Assembly (NCBI GenBank): GCA_038373865.1
Contig: JAXGGA010000091.1
Location: 248,001-312,000 of the forward strand
Direction of reading: 5' to 3'
Source of the DNA: Uloborus plumipes
Taxonomy: Eukaryota > Arthropoda > Arachnida > Araneae > Uloboridae
DNA: 64,000 bases
How positions within the stretch are numbered: the first letter of the stretch is position 1; each line of letters starts with the position of its first letter. The notes under the pieces are model-generated. The model was not told the origin of the DNA. It did no database searches and saw only the letters and a program-made list of their open reading frames with translations. Below are positions 33,057-43,689 of the stretch, one piece after another. Position numbers and translations under genes: made by a program.

Positions 33057-34350
33057 GGGGAGAGTGGTAATGAATGGGCCATGGTGATGAATGGGCCACT
33101 AACAAAATATGAAAAAGTATTTGCATGAATTTTTTTTTGATGCAACCAATAGATGTAGCTATTTGTTCTACTAAACTCATCCAATTTTCATTCGTTTGCA
33201 CTGAGCCATTTTCAAACTAGAGTGGCATGGTCAAGAATCTGACTGAAAAATAAGTTTTTTCCTTTTTAGTAAAACATTTCCTAGCTAAAATGTACCAAGT
33301 ATTTCACTGCATACATATGTATAAGCTAGTCTTTCTATATCTATAAACTAATCTTAAGATGTATTTTGATGTTATCTAAATTCATTATACTCAAAAAACC
33401 TAAATGTATTCCAAAAGTATAGGTGGGGCTGAATGGGCCACTATGTCATGGTAATGAATGGGCCACCTAAATATTGTTTTTCTTCCTTTTCTTTGGATTT
33501 TTGCATTAATATGAAACCCAACTGACTGTCATAGATAAAGATTACTGTCGTCAAAATAGGTTTGTAGTAACTTCTAAATATAGTTTGTATATCTATATTA
33601 TATTCCTATAGTACAATAGACCTCTGGTCGCAGTGCGTTTTTTTTGGCTTGAAAAAGCCCCCTCTCTCCTTCCTATTATGTTCCTCACAGTACAATTTCA
33701 TTTTCTTTCTTGGTAACTTAAGTTAGATATTTCTTATTCCCGATGTCTAGTAAATTTTTAAAAAAAATTGAATTTTGACAAGTTTGAAAATGAAGATGAA
33801 GTTTTTGAAAGTGATTTTTAATATTATTTTTGAAATATATAAATTTTGTTAAATCATAGTGTGTATTATCTGTTATTATTTTTTTTAAATATATATTTGA
33901 TGTTTTTTATTTCTAACAATCTCATTATTTAGTCATTTTTCTGCTACAATTGGTATGCATCAGTTTTATTTTAATTGCATCAGTTTTGATGTTTATATAA
34001 TTTTAAATCAGTATGATTTTGTATCATCATGTCAAGTGCAACATTTATTTTGTCATATTCAGCAAATAAAAGATTAAATACACATGTTTTCATTGAATTC
34101 ATTTAGTGGCCCATTCATTACCTTCGATGGCCCATTCAACCCCATAGGTGGGGTTGAATGGGCCAAATTTCAAAATTTTTATTTTCTATTATAATTCATT
34201 ATAGACAAGTGCTAATCCAACTTTTATGACTTTTTTAGATAGCCAGATAAGTAAAGTAACTAAAACACCAATTTAGAGTTAAAACAAAATGTTAGAAAAA
34301 ATTACAAAAATTCAAAACCAAAAAGTGGCCCATTCATTACCACTCTCCCC
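33057..34350. mobile_element. 1.29-kb foldback element rich in TGAATGGGCCAC
   Basis: TA (33055-33056, 34351-34352) flanks ggggagagtggtaatgaatg and its complement. The motif tgaatgggccac or its complement recurs about eight times: near both ends, around 33428-33470 and around 34108-34165. The interior is AT-rich and has no transposase. It lies in a kinase intron. Confidence 0.78.
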
Positions 34351-34947
34351 TACATGCGAATTTTCAATGTTGAACATTTAAGTGTTGTTTTAACAAGTTC
34401 ATGATCTTACAATTCTGGGAAAAAAAAGTAGTTTACACGTTTATAGTCATATTAAATGTTTTAGTGCAGAATTCGTCGTAAATGCAGCTAAAAAATCTAA
34501 TTTTATTTTAGAAAGCTCCTTTGCCCTTGTCTTAAAGGCAATAGATTAAAAAAAACCATTAGATATCAACAGAAAGTGGATATAGAGAAAGAGTTTAAGT
34601 CAAAACAAGTCAGATTCATAGTTCCGCCTTCGGAACGATCTACTTTGAGAAACGGATTCATTGGCTTTGTTCCAAAGGACTCATATTGTACCATTAAAAC
34701 ACATAATTATGAAGTATAAACATAAATGTATTTGTAAAATTTATTAGTTATAGAATAATTATTTATACAACGCCTATATCAAAGAAAATGTGGAATGTAT
34801 GGATGTATGTTGTGTGTGTGTGTGAAATGAACGTTAAAATCCATTTTACTAACAAACTTACTTAAATAACTAAATAATAACTACTGTCTATTAAATAGAA
34901 TAGTAGTTACTGATTATTAATTTACTACTACTATATTTAGCGTTATA
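34351..34947. other. Kinase intron, nothing recognised
   Basis: AT-rich, with a tgtgtg stretch at about 34809-34823. No exon or paired termini. Confidence 0.5.
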
Positions 34948-35777
34948 CACTCAGGCACATTGAAAATAGCGACCCAAGAAGAAAGCATCGGATTGAAATG
35001 AAATTTAATACACATAATGATACAGATGAGAGATTCACTTGATCTCAAAATCAAGACAATTGAATGAACACAGGGTATGCAAGGACACAAATACAGATCA
35101 ACTTCAATAGCGCGTTGGACCACCTCTAGCTGCAATACATGCTACCACATGGTCCGGCATTGAGTTAATTAGACGCCTGATCTTGTACTGAGGCAGATGG
35201 GGCCACAAATTTGTAACAGCCAACTCCAAATCACGCACAGAGTGACACGATAGCATCTGACATTTTAGCTGATCCCACACATGCTCTATAGGGGATGAGT
35301 CGGGGGAGCGGGCCGGCCATGGAAGAGTCTGAAAATGACGTAGGAAGTCTTGAGCAACTCTTGCTGTATGCGGACGAGCATTATCTTGCTGGAAAATTGC
35401 CCCTGGGAGACCATTTAGGAAAGGTCCTACATGGGGTCGAAGAATATCATCAACGTAAAGTTGGCCGGTTAAGTTTCCACGCATCGCAATTAGATTGTGC
35501 CGGCTATCATAGGATATGGCCCCCCAGACCATTACACTAGCTATGCGGGTAGAGTGACGTAGAACAGTGTGAGAAGAATTGCACCGCTCACCTGGGCGCC
35601 TCCACACCCGTACACGGTTATCATCAGTCCCTAAAACAAACCGAGACTCATCACTAAACACAACTTTTTGCCAATCTGTGACATTCCACATTGATATGGC
35701 TTGGCACCACTGTAGACGCAGTTGCTGATCAATCCGGCGATTTCTTCTTGGGTCGCTATTCTCAATGTGCCTGAGTG
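34948..35777 (-). mobile_element. Tc1-like element with internal deletion, 830 bp
   Basis: Inverted ends of about 37 bp (cactcaggcacattga...acccaagaagaaa, one mismatch) with TA at 34946-34947 and 35778-35779. Different family from the intact copy at 18253. The 5' half of the transposase gene has been lost: coding begins almost directly inside the right-hand terminus. It lies in a kinase intron on the same strand. Confidence 0.92.
35104..35691 (-). pseudogene. Tc1-like transposase, N-terminally truncated
   Basis: An open frame of 195 codons has the first catalytic Asp in VVFSDESRF, the second in FQQDNARPH and the Glu in SPIEHVWD. In-frame sequence continues a little upstream (QQLRLQWCQAISM) and then meets the terminal repeat, so both helix-turn-helix DNA-binding motifs are gone. 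It cannot bind its own ends, although the catalytic core has no stop. The spacing between the last two acids is again 32 residues. Confidence 0.9.
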
Positions 35778-36271
35778 TATTTACTAGTACTGAAAATAAC
35801 GAAACAAATTCTGATCTTCTGGTGACAATACAATGTTCTAAAATCAGGTTGATTAATGTCCAACATTTAATTTATTCAAATTTTAATCCAAAACACATTC
35901 TCCCATCTTTGGGACAAAAAATACTCATACCGTTATTAATGTTATTCATCAATAGAATGAGTTATTTTTTTTACATGAGATAAACCTTGTTTAAATTTTA
36001 AAGTTAATAAGAACGTGAATGAAAAACTGTTTTTCTCCTTTTATAATTCACTACTAAATATTCAATTCCAATTTTAGGCACAAATTTCCACATAAATTCG
36101 GTAATTTATGGGTTTAATAATACTCATACATATTAATATTATTTAAAAAAACTAGTAAGAAATTTTTTCAAGGACCATCACAAAAGGACGTCAAAAGGAA
36201 ATGACGTAGGAAACATGAAACGTTAGATCGGGGATGCACTCGATGTATAAAATTTGGAACTGTATTTACGA
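35778..36271. other. Kinase intron, nothing recognised
   Basis: AT-rich DNA without exon-like blocks or paired termini. Confidence 0.5.
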
Positions 36272-36998
36272 CACTGTAAAAACAGCGGATGTTATTTTTA
36301 CGGTTAACATCCAATTTTAAAGAAATTAGCTAAAAATTGCTAATTTCTCAAATATAAACTGTGAAATTGCTAACTTTAAGATAATAACATGCAAATTTGC
36401 TAACTTAACAGTGTATTACCGTGCATCTTACAGTTTTAAACTGGAACTTCTGCTGCCAGAATTATACTGTTGTTTTTAAGGGTCATTTACACTATGTCCG
36501 AACGACACGTCTGTCACGATTTTTCTCCCCAAAAATCAGTTTTCGATCAATGTTGCCATGACAGCAGGCCGTCACAATCGGAACGGCGAAAGTAGATATT
36601 TGTCGTGACGGTCGTACGTCCAGCAAACAAGCTACCAATCAGAGTCGAGTACAAGCGGCTTCTTGATTCAAGGCCAGCTGAACTAGCGTTTTATTCGTTT
36701 CTACAAGATGAGCGCGCCATTTCTTTTATTGGACGAATACAGTCACGTGCTTGTCGTTTCCCTCTCCCTATTTGGAGGACGTACGTCCGTCCGCTGGGGA
36801 AGAAAAATCGTGACGGACGTGCCGTTCGGACGTAGTGTATAAATGACCCTTTACAGTATAATACAGCTAAATTTTACGGTAATAAGTTGTAAAATTGCTA
36901 ACTTTACTGTTAAGAAACTGTAAAATTGCTAGTTTTACAGCTTATTACAGGGCATTTTACAGTTTTAAATTGAAACATCGGCTGCCAGTATTATACTG

Positions 36999-37043
<45 letters not shown>

Positions 37044-37064
37044 AACAGATCAGTTTTTGCAGTG
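36272..37064. mobile_element. CACTG-type MITE with a nested Harbinger-like MITE
   Basis: Termini cactgtaaaaacagcgg and the complement of cagtttttgcagtg. The interior repeats actgtaaaattgctaa and tttacagtttattac modules. It is interrupted by the element at 36479-36850. A pure A tract of about 42 bases sits at 37001-37042. The flanks no longer read TA on both sides, so it is old or rearranged. Confidence 0.65.
36479..36850. mobile_element. 372-bp PIF/Harbinger-like MITE
   Basis: Ends agggtcatttacactatgtc and its complement (one or two changes), inside a TTA duplication (36476-36478, 36851-36853). Joining the flanks restores tgttgtttttacagtata, the consensus of the host MITE. It shares gttgccatgacagca and aatcgtgacgg blocks with the copies at 32244-33006 and 59725-60104. 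Confidence 0.75.
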
Positions 37065-38252
37065 AAGTGGTGAGACATCGACGGGAAAACATTGATGTTT
37101 CGAAACATCGATGGTTAAAATGAAAACGTCGATGGTATCAATACGTTGATTAAAAAAACATCGATGTTCTGAAACATTGATTTTTTAAAATAAATATTAC
37201 TAAAAATATAAACTATAAAAAATGTTTTAATCCTAAAACTGAATTCACAGAAATCAAATCACTAAGAAGATTTTTGAACTGCCCAGCGAGCTTATAATAA
37301 TAATAATAATCATTACTTATTAACGTTCCAAATTAAGTGTTGCTAAGGGATGAATAAGTTAAACACTTTAAGTGCAAAAAAATGATACATCTATACAAGG
37401 TAACGATAATAACTTCGCAATATTTTTTAAAGTTCCACCACGAAAATCGAGCACAAGTTATTTAATAATTTATATGAATCAATAAGAGGAATTTTTAAAA
37501 TAGTTCAAACTTGATAACATGCAATATAAGTCCACTTCCATGGACAACCAACGGTGGAAAACTCCATCCAACGTAATAGATGTCGCAACTACTACTTAAT
37601 AATGATGTTTTCATCGTAAATTATTTTTAAAGGATATTTTCGGTTCAAATATAAAACATTGACATCGAGAAAACAAAGGAACATAAAACATCGATGTCAG
37701 AAAAAACATCGACCCTCTAGCAGTGATTCGAAAACATCGATATTGTAAAAAAATCCTACCAGCAAAACTTCTTGCAGCAATCTTGACGATCTTGATATTA
37801 TCCTGACGGCGTCAATATTGTTATGACAAGACGTGCACAATATTACATACATCTTGACATATCAATGTTGATTTCGTCTTGCAATATCAAGATTGCATAA
37901 ATCTTGTCAGCGTCAAGATTGAAAAGAATTTTCTTGATATTTCATTGTCGCCGTCAAGTTTAGACCCAGCATTCCTGCACATCTTGCATACAGACTGTCA
38001 TGACAAGAAAATACCAAGATCTTGACATGTTTTTGTCATGACAATCTTTATGCAAGATTGCCAAAACAACCTATCTTGTTACTTTCTTGATATTAGGTTG
38101 CATGCTCAGACAATCTTGTGGCAAGACTCTGACCATCGAAAATGAGTGACATAACAATCTTTTGGGCAAGATTGCCTTCTTGACAAGTCAATCTTGATGC
38201 AATCTTGAAGCAAGAAGTTCTGCTCGCTGGGAAACGATGTTTCGAAAACATC
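37065..38252. mobile_element. Element with acatcgatgttt motifs, split by another
   Basis: The motif aacatcgatgttt and variants recur at 37072-37190, 37675-37745 and again at 38233-38252, on either side of the inserted CAATCTTG element. Exact borders were not resolved. A taa microsatellite lies at about 37296-37312. It ends about 40 bp from kinase exon 7. Confidence 0.45.
37758..38231. mobile_element. 474-bp MITE saturated with CAATCTTG/CAAGATTG
   Basis: Imperfect inverted ends (ccagcaaaacttcttgc and gcaagaagttctgctcgctgg). The octamer caatcttg, its complement or one-off variants occurs roughly twenty times on both strands, so the whole element is built from one word. No coding region. It lies inside another repeat, 62 bp from a kinase exon. 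Confidence 0.65.
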
Positions 38253-38292
38253 GGCACGGATGTCGCACAACGAGAATCGAATGTATCCTCAC

Positions 38293-38511
38293 CTCGTTGA
38301 TGAGGCGGGCGAGGAGCGCAAAGGAACCGGAGGGCGGGCCGTCCGGGGACAGCGGGCCGTCGTAGTTCTGCGGCAGCAGGAGGCGGTTGTCGAGAAGGGG
38401 GCGCGGCGGCTCCACGAAGTCGCTGTTGGAGAGGATGATCCAGTGCTGGTCATCGGGGCCGCCCTCGCGCCACGGGGCGCGGTTCGAGAGGGGCACGCTG
38501 CTGGGCCGGGG
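38293..38511 (-). CDS. GckIII: Kinase exon 7: proline-rich linker
   Basis: The acceptor ccgttttttgcag lies above 38511 and the donor gtgagg follows INE. It encodes 73 residues: PRPSSVPLSNRAPWREGGPD, DQHWIILSNSDFVEPPRPLL, then QNYDGPLSPDGPPSG and SFALLARLINE. The last block leads into the helical C-terminal region, as the VRPVFGELK region does in STK25. The rest has no counterpart I recognise in human paralogues. Phase 0 at both ends. Very GC-rich. Confidence 0.88.
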
Positions 38512-38826
38512 CTGCAAAAAACGGAAGTGAATGTTAGAATTATTTCCCTTTTCAAATGTACATTTAGTTTAAGGCATTTATTTGCATATTTAGATCATTT
38601 TACTTAAAGTGCAAGATGTCACCGTTTATAAATGAACTGAACTGAAGACATGAATATGCAAATTGTCGAGATGTAAATACAAGGTAACTGTATCGGTCGT
38701 GAGTTGTTGTTGTTGTTGTTAAGTTAGCTATGAAGATGGTTATTCTGTTATTATTTGTTTTTGTACATAAGTTACTAAAAAACGTAGCTTTGAACTATGT
38801 CTCCTGAACTCAGCACATGTAAGGGA

Positions 38827-39542
38827 GGGTGGGCCGAAAATGACTTTTTTTTTTCGATGATGGGTGTTCCAGAAAAAGTGCCATTGGGGAGCAAAGTGCA
38901 CAGGAAAAATTTGAAATTTTTTGGTCCATTTCTTGATTAGCCGCAATTGAGTTGAAGTTTGGGAAAAATGCAGTTTTTTGAGGTATTTAGGAAATTGTTT
39001 TTAAAAATTTTGTAGATCCTAACATCTCAAAATGTATTTATTATATGTGACAGACAACCCAGGTAGCACAAAAAACGTTTAAACGTTTTATAAACGTTTT
39101 TAATCTGTTGTCACAATGTTAATAACCATTTTACAACCTTTAAAAAACGAAGTGTGCTACTTGGGAATGCAGTTGTTCCAGATAAGTACGGCTAAAACAG
39201 CATTTTAACGTTTTGGCGAATATAATTTAAAACGTAGAAAAAACTGAAAACTGCCAAATCTTCTAGGCATTTGTGGAAAATCAAGAAATGATACCACAGA
39301 CATCAAAATTTTTATGAAATTTCCAATGGAACATTTTCCGCCCGACCCCTTATCAAAAATAGAAAAAAAAAGTGTTTTAATAATTTGATTAAAATCTCAA
39401 AAAAACTGCATTTTCCACAAACTTCAACACACTTGCGGCAGATCAAGAAATTAACTAAAAAATGTCAAATTTTTTCTGTGCACCCATCATCAAAAATGCC
39501 ACCCATCATCGAAATAAAAAAAAAAGTCATTTTCGCCCATCC
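38827..39542. mobile_element. hAT-like MITE, 17 bp from a splice donor
   Basis: Ends ggtgggccgaaaatgact and agtcattttcgcccatcc pair, with complementarity extending about 200 bp inward (gatgggtg, gcacaggaaaaa, ttgatctgccgc). Matches the element at 47180-47838, which keeps an 8-bp duplication. The right end is 17 bp below the last base of exon 6, so the donor gtgagg of that exon survives by a few bases. It contains a nested 108-bp insertion at 39058-39165. Confidence 0.72.
39058..39165. mobile_element. 108-bp nested miniature element
   Basis: Bounded by cccaggtagcaca and its complement tgtgctacttggg. The related MITE at 47180-47838 has the uninterrupted sequence at this point (acaatgcagttg), so the boundaries are set by an empty site. 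Only an AA appears duplicated. Confidence 0.7.
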
Positions 39543-39559
39543 TATGATTTATTCCTCAC

Positions 39560-39788
39560 CACGATCCCGTGCTGGTTCCAGTAGGTCCTCTGCAGGATGG
39601 GGGGCACCACCCCGGGGAGCTCGGCGCTCCAGCCCCCCACCAGGGAGAGGGGGGGCGTGGGTGCGGGGGCCTCGAAGGGGTCCTCCAGGTCCGGCGGCGG
39701 GCCCTCGATCTTCATGTCCAGGGTGTCGGGGGTGCCCAGGTCCCACCGCCAGGTCTGCCACGAGTCCTCCTTGCCCTGCGAGTCGTCC
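39560..39788 (-). CDS. GckIII: Kinase exon 6: acidic and proline-rich linker
   Basis: The acceptor ctctctctccag lies above 39788 and the donor gtgagg below 39560. With two bases from exon 5 it gives 77 residues: SDDSQGKEDSWQTWRWDLGT, PDTLDMKIEGPPPDLEDPFE, then APAPTPPLSLVGGWSAELPG and VVPPILQRTYWNQHGIV. The acidic Ser start resembles the Ser/Asp-rich stretch after the kinase domain of STK25 and STK26. Frames on the opposite strand here are shadows of its high GC. Confidence 0.88.
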
Positions 39789-39878
39789 CTGGAGAGAGAG
39801 TTTTTATGTTGTCAGAAGAGAGAGAAGAGGTACCGAAAAGCATAGCGACTGATGTCGTAACGATCACTGTATTATATA

Positions 39879-40369
39879 CAGTGAACTCTTACTTATACGC
39901 CGTCTCATTTATGCGCCTTTTTCACTTATACGACGATTTTCAATCTTCCCAGCACATTCCAAAGCATAATAATGATAGTATCTTTCGTATATGCGTCGCT
40001 CTAAAGATAAATATTTCACTTATGCACCGAATTTATAGTAAAATGTAAAAAAAAAAATTACTGCTCACGGAAGGCATTTTTTCAGATTGTGCTACAGTTC
40101 AGAGAGGGAAAATTATTTATTATGTATCGTTTTAAAGGGAAAAGTAAACAGTTTGTGACTAGGGTATGCTACCATTTTTGTTTTCTCTTTATCATTGCAG
40201 TTACGTTACAAAAATTGCCAAACAGTATAGTAATATGTTCCTTATCTATAGAAACATTCCTATTCATGCCCTCATGTTGCATTTAGACCTTCAAATAGAC
40301 TTGTTCATTTATGAGTCTCTTTCATTTATGCGCCTTTTTCTGCTGGTCCCTTGGTCCGGCGCATAAGTG
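39879..40369. mobile_element. pogo/Tigger-like MITE, copy 2 (right end lost)
   Basis: Starts cagtgaactcttacttata after TA (39877-39878) and follows the copy at 15223 through ccagcacattcc and gcgcctttttc. The right end stops at gtccggcgcataagtg, about a dozen bases short. It is a shorter, internally deleted version, 90 bp upstream of kinase exon 6. Confidence 0.7.
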
Positions 40370-40376
40370 CATATTT

Positions 40377-40660
40377 GCAGACAAATACATCACTGTCCTT
40401 CAAAGTAGTTCCCAACGTCAACAAAACCCTTCTAACAATATTCATACATGTTCTGGAAACTGTTGAAAAAGTCCTTCTTTGAGAATGTGCTAACCTTGGT
40501 AACAGCAACCTGAGGCCTGAGTTGCTTAAGTATCCGTCGAATTTCAGTCTTGGGAACAGGAAAACTATGGCGTAAGATCAGAGGATGATGAGCCAACAGA
40601 TTTTTTTCTTCTTTTCGCGAATGAAATTGGCACTGAAGGGCACCGATTTTCAAGCATCTC
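40377..40660 (-). pseudogene. Decayed transposase fragment (mariner-like?)
   Basis: On the minus strand, frames broken by stops read KTEIRRILKQLRPQVAVTK, then FSKKDFFNSFQNMYEYC and, after a stop, KGFVDVGNYFEGQ. The order F..F..MY..C....G.YFEG resembles the C-terminal end of mariner-type transposases (WKKCI...GDYFEG). No catalytic residues are left and no termini were found, so the assignment is tentative. Confidence 0.4.
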
Positions 40661-41725
40661 AGGCAATCAAGCTGATGTTACCACGATCACACACTTCAAG
40701 GGGACACACTTCAAAAGGAGGATTCTTTTCAGAACAGTTTCCAGAACTTGTATGAATATTGTCAGGAGTGCCAAAAAAAAAAAAAAAAACTAGTATGTAA
40801 AATGGCCATCCCGAAACTTTCTTCTCTTTCTTTCTCATGAGTTTCTGGATCGACAAAACAGAAAGATTTCGTTGCTTCGAATTTGGAGATATTAATTCAT
40901 TGGCCTTAAATTTCGCGCACTAATGCCTGCCTAGAAATATTTCTACTCAGAAATAAGAGGGAAGATTTACATTTGCTCAAAGATGCTTCTTTATCTTTAT
41001 AGCAGGAGCAGAGCCGTGCGGGTACAGCTAGTTGACAATTATTTTATAAAGACCATAACTATTTTTGTAAAATGACCACGCTTAAGAAATTGTAAGCTGT
41101 CTTTTTCGACATAACCGTAAGATCGATTTTTTGAAGCTCGCACAGTGCACACATGGTGAGGTTGACATTTTCGAAAGCACTTTCTGAGAAGTACACTTCA
41201 GGACTCAGGGTTAAACTCACGGTTACTTTAAAATAGGCGTATCCAGTTTAGAAATTTTGCGTCATCTCCATGGAAACCGTACGAAAGATAGCAGCTCCAC
41301 TCTTTTTTTATGCACTGCTGTCGAGGCTTTTCATAGCTTTTAGGTTCATCGAATGAGGCTTACGTTTTTATTTATATTCTCATGTCTCAATTACTTCTCA
41401 ACGTTTTCTAACTAATCTAGTCATTACATTAAAACAGCAAAAACTTCTAAGAAAAGTTTGTGTTTTATTTACATTGATTTTTCAACAGAAGGATAGTCTA
41501 CACACATAGCAAGTTTAACCGTTGTTGCCAAAGCTAAGTGGGGGGGAAAAGTCCATAGCGCCGTCACTGTGACAACCATCAGGGGAAAAGTGCGGAGAGT
41601 GGGAAATTAATTTTACTTTGAGCCGCCAGCCCTCGTTACACAGGCAAGCGTCTCCTTCAAAAAACTGAGGTGCGGCCAAATTGGTGAACCTAAAACTCAC
41701 CAACTGCAAGGCCCTAAGGTCCCTA
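40661..41725. other. Kinase intron with a possible Helitron 3' remnant
   Basis: The sequence gccgtgcgggtacag then CTAG (41028-41031) followed by T resembles the Helitron 3' end at 45477 (ccgtgcgggtactg CTAG T), but its hairpin is decayed and no 5' end was found. Otherwise nothing recognised. Confidence 0.4.
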
Positions 41726-42228
41726 ACTGTAAAAAATGAACAGTTGTTTTTGCAGTAAAATACTGGTTGCCGAGGTTCTAAGTTAAAACTGTAAAATGCA
41801 CAGTAATAAACTCTAAAACTAGCAATTTTACAGTTTGTTACCGTAAAGTTAGCCATTTTACAGTTTATTGCCGTAAAATTTAGCTGTATTATACTGTAAA
41901 AACAACAGTATAACACTGGCAGCAGGGGTTCCAGTTTAAAACTGTAAACTGCACGGGAATAAACTGTAAAATTAGCATTTTTGCAGTTTATTACTGTGAA
42001 ATTAGCAATTTTACAGTTTAGTACTGCAAAAGTAGCAATTTTTACAGTTTATTACTGTGAAATTAGCAATTTTACAGTTTACTACTGCAAAAGTAGCAAT
42101 TTTTGCAGTTTATTACTGTGAAATTAGCAATTTTACAGTTTAGTACTGCAAAAGTGGCAATTTTTACAGTTTATTACTATGAAATCAGCTGTATTTTACT
42201 GTAAAAACAGCAAACATTTCTTGCAGTG
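41726..42228. mobile_element. CACTG-type MITE built of TTTACAGT modules
   Basis: Ends actgtaaaaaatgaacagtt and the complement of catttcttgcagtg match the family at 12343, 36272 and 62238. Four to five internal units alternate gcaattttacagttta and tactgtgaaatta. It ends 66 bp from kinase exon 5. Confidence 0.65.
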
Positions 42229-42294
42229 TGTTCGGTATTTCCTTGCTCTTTGGATTTTTATCGAAATGCTCGGGAAGAGAAAAAAGCGACTCAC

Positions 42295-42449
42295 GAGTCG
42301 GAGGTCTCCGAGTCCGTGACGGCCTCCGAGCGGGAGGTCTCGGCGGAGGTCTTCCACTGCTTGTACTTCTCGATGAGGTCCACGATGTAGGTGTTCTTCT
42401 TGGCCTTGCGGATGAAGGGGTACTTGAGCAGCTCCTTGGCCGTCGGCCT
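42295..42449 (-). CDS. GckIII: Kinase exon 5: end of kinase domain
   Basis: The acceptor gtctctttcccag lies above 42449 and the donor gtgagt below 42295. It encodes RPTAKELLKYPFIRKAKKNT, YIVDLIEKYKQWKTS and AETSRSEAVTDSETSD, ending with two bases of a Ser codon. RPTAKELL is the subdomain XI motif; DLIEKYKQWK aligns with ELIDRYKRWK of STK25. The Ser/Glu-rich tail starts the linker. Confidence 0.93.
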
Positions 42450-42465
42450 CTGGGAAAGAGACGCT

Positions 42466-43432
42466 TTTATTAGTTTCACATGCGGGTTTGTTTGTTTCTA
42501 TGTATGTACGTAACTCGGAATGAAAGATAAAATTCACGTTCTTTAAAAATGTAAACATAATATATTTAATACTATTGTTAACCCATTAATGCCTGACAGT
42601 TTTATTTCCAAAGATATTTTGCATACTGGTTACAAACAGTGCTTAATGGACAGGAAAAATAATAAAAAAAAATATTATGTAAAAATAATTTTTTTATTAA
42701 AGAAAGAAAAATCGTCCCTTAAAAGTGACGATAGACGCCAGAGGGTACATACTTTTTTTACTAAAATTTTTTTCTGCCTACGATATAATATTTAAACAGA
42801 CATTTTTTAAGAAGAAATAAAATCAGCAATTAACGCAAACTGGGAAGCTAGGAATAACTTTGAAAACTTCGCTTTTTTTTCTTGAGATTGTGAACGATGT
42901 CATTTTTGATAAAGATCATATTAAAACGGCTACAGAACGCAATTTACAATGGTCATGTGCTGCAATCTGTCAATAACGAATTGAAACAATACCAAGGTAC
43001 TCATTGAAGACTATTATTTGGTTGAAATGTTCATTTTGGGGAAATTCAGACCCTTTTTTGGACCGTCCCTAAAAAGGGAGGCTAGGCATTAATGGGTTAA
43101 TACTAAAGGCTAAACTATATTATTACACGTTGATGCTTTCAAGTGTTTCAGTTACCTGTATGTAACTCTGAATAAAAGATAAAATTCACGCTCTTTGCAA
43201 ACATAAAAGTAGTATATTATTACTAAAGGCTGAACTATATTTACATGTTGATGTATCATAAGTGCATGTAAACTTAGCGGATATTCAATAGTTCTGAAAA
43301 GCAGGGGGAAATCAGAGTATCGTGAAATATTTCAATTAACTCTAAAAGCGTATTTTTTTAAAACTATATTTTAATATTATTTATTATACGCTTTTATTAG
43401 TTTCACATTGGGTTTGTGTGTATGAAACTGAA
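42466..43432 (+). repeat. R-B repeat array (left part) with nested MITE
   Basis: About three partial R-B copies in the same orientation (42466, 43157, 43386), each recognisable by tttattagtttcacat, ctgaataaaagataaaattc and ctaaactatatt. The first is interrupted by the piggyBac-type MITE at a TTAA that exists in the R-B consensus (attattaatactaa). The third is interrupted by the Helitron at 43433. Confidence 0.7.
42582..43096 (+). mobile_element. piggyBac-type MITE, copy 3
   Basis: TTAA at 42578-42581 and 43097-43100; same termini and body as copy 1. It inserted into an R-B repeat whose other copies show the empty TTAA site. Confidence 0.9.
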
Positions 43433-43438
43433 TCCATA

Positions 43439-43689
43439 TGAAGGGTCAGGGGGAAAAACCACGGTAGTCACATTTGATTCATTTTGAGAAAAACGAAATT
43501 TAAACTTTACGAACTCATAAACTTCCCCAGTATACTTGTTCTAAAATGACAATAATACATGGACACACATGTTTTTTCACGAATATTGCATATACTAAAC
43601 GAAAGTACACTTATTTTTCTAACAGGTGGTAGCATCAGTTTAAATTCAATAAAAAGTGGACTACCGTGGTTTTTCCCCCTGACCCTTCA
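43439..43689. mobile_element. 251-bp foldback MITE at Helitron 5' tip
   Basis: TA at 43437-43438 and 43690-43691 with ends tgaagggtcagggggaaaaa and its complement, pairing for about 36 bp (accacggtagtc). It separates the TCCA start of the Helitron from the tatatataaagatg that normally follows. Confidence 0.75.

Noticed and set aside
38260..38607. Plus-strand frame of 115 codons
   Set aside because: Antisense shadow of kinase exon 7.
39385..40048. Plus-strand GC-rich frames of 155 and 159 codons
   Set aside because: They are antisense shadows of kinase exon 6 extended into neighbouring MITEs.
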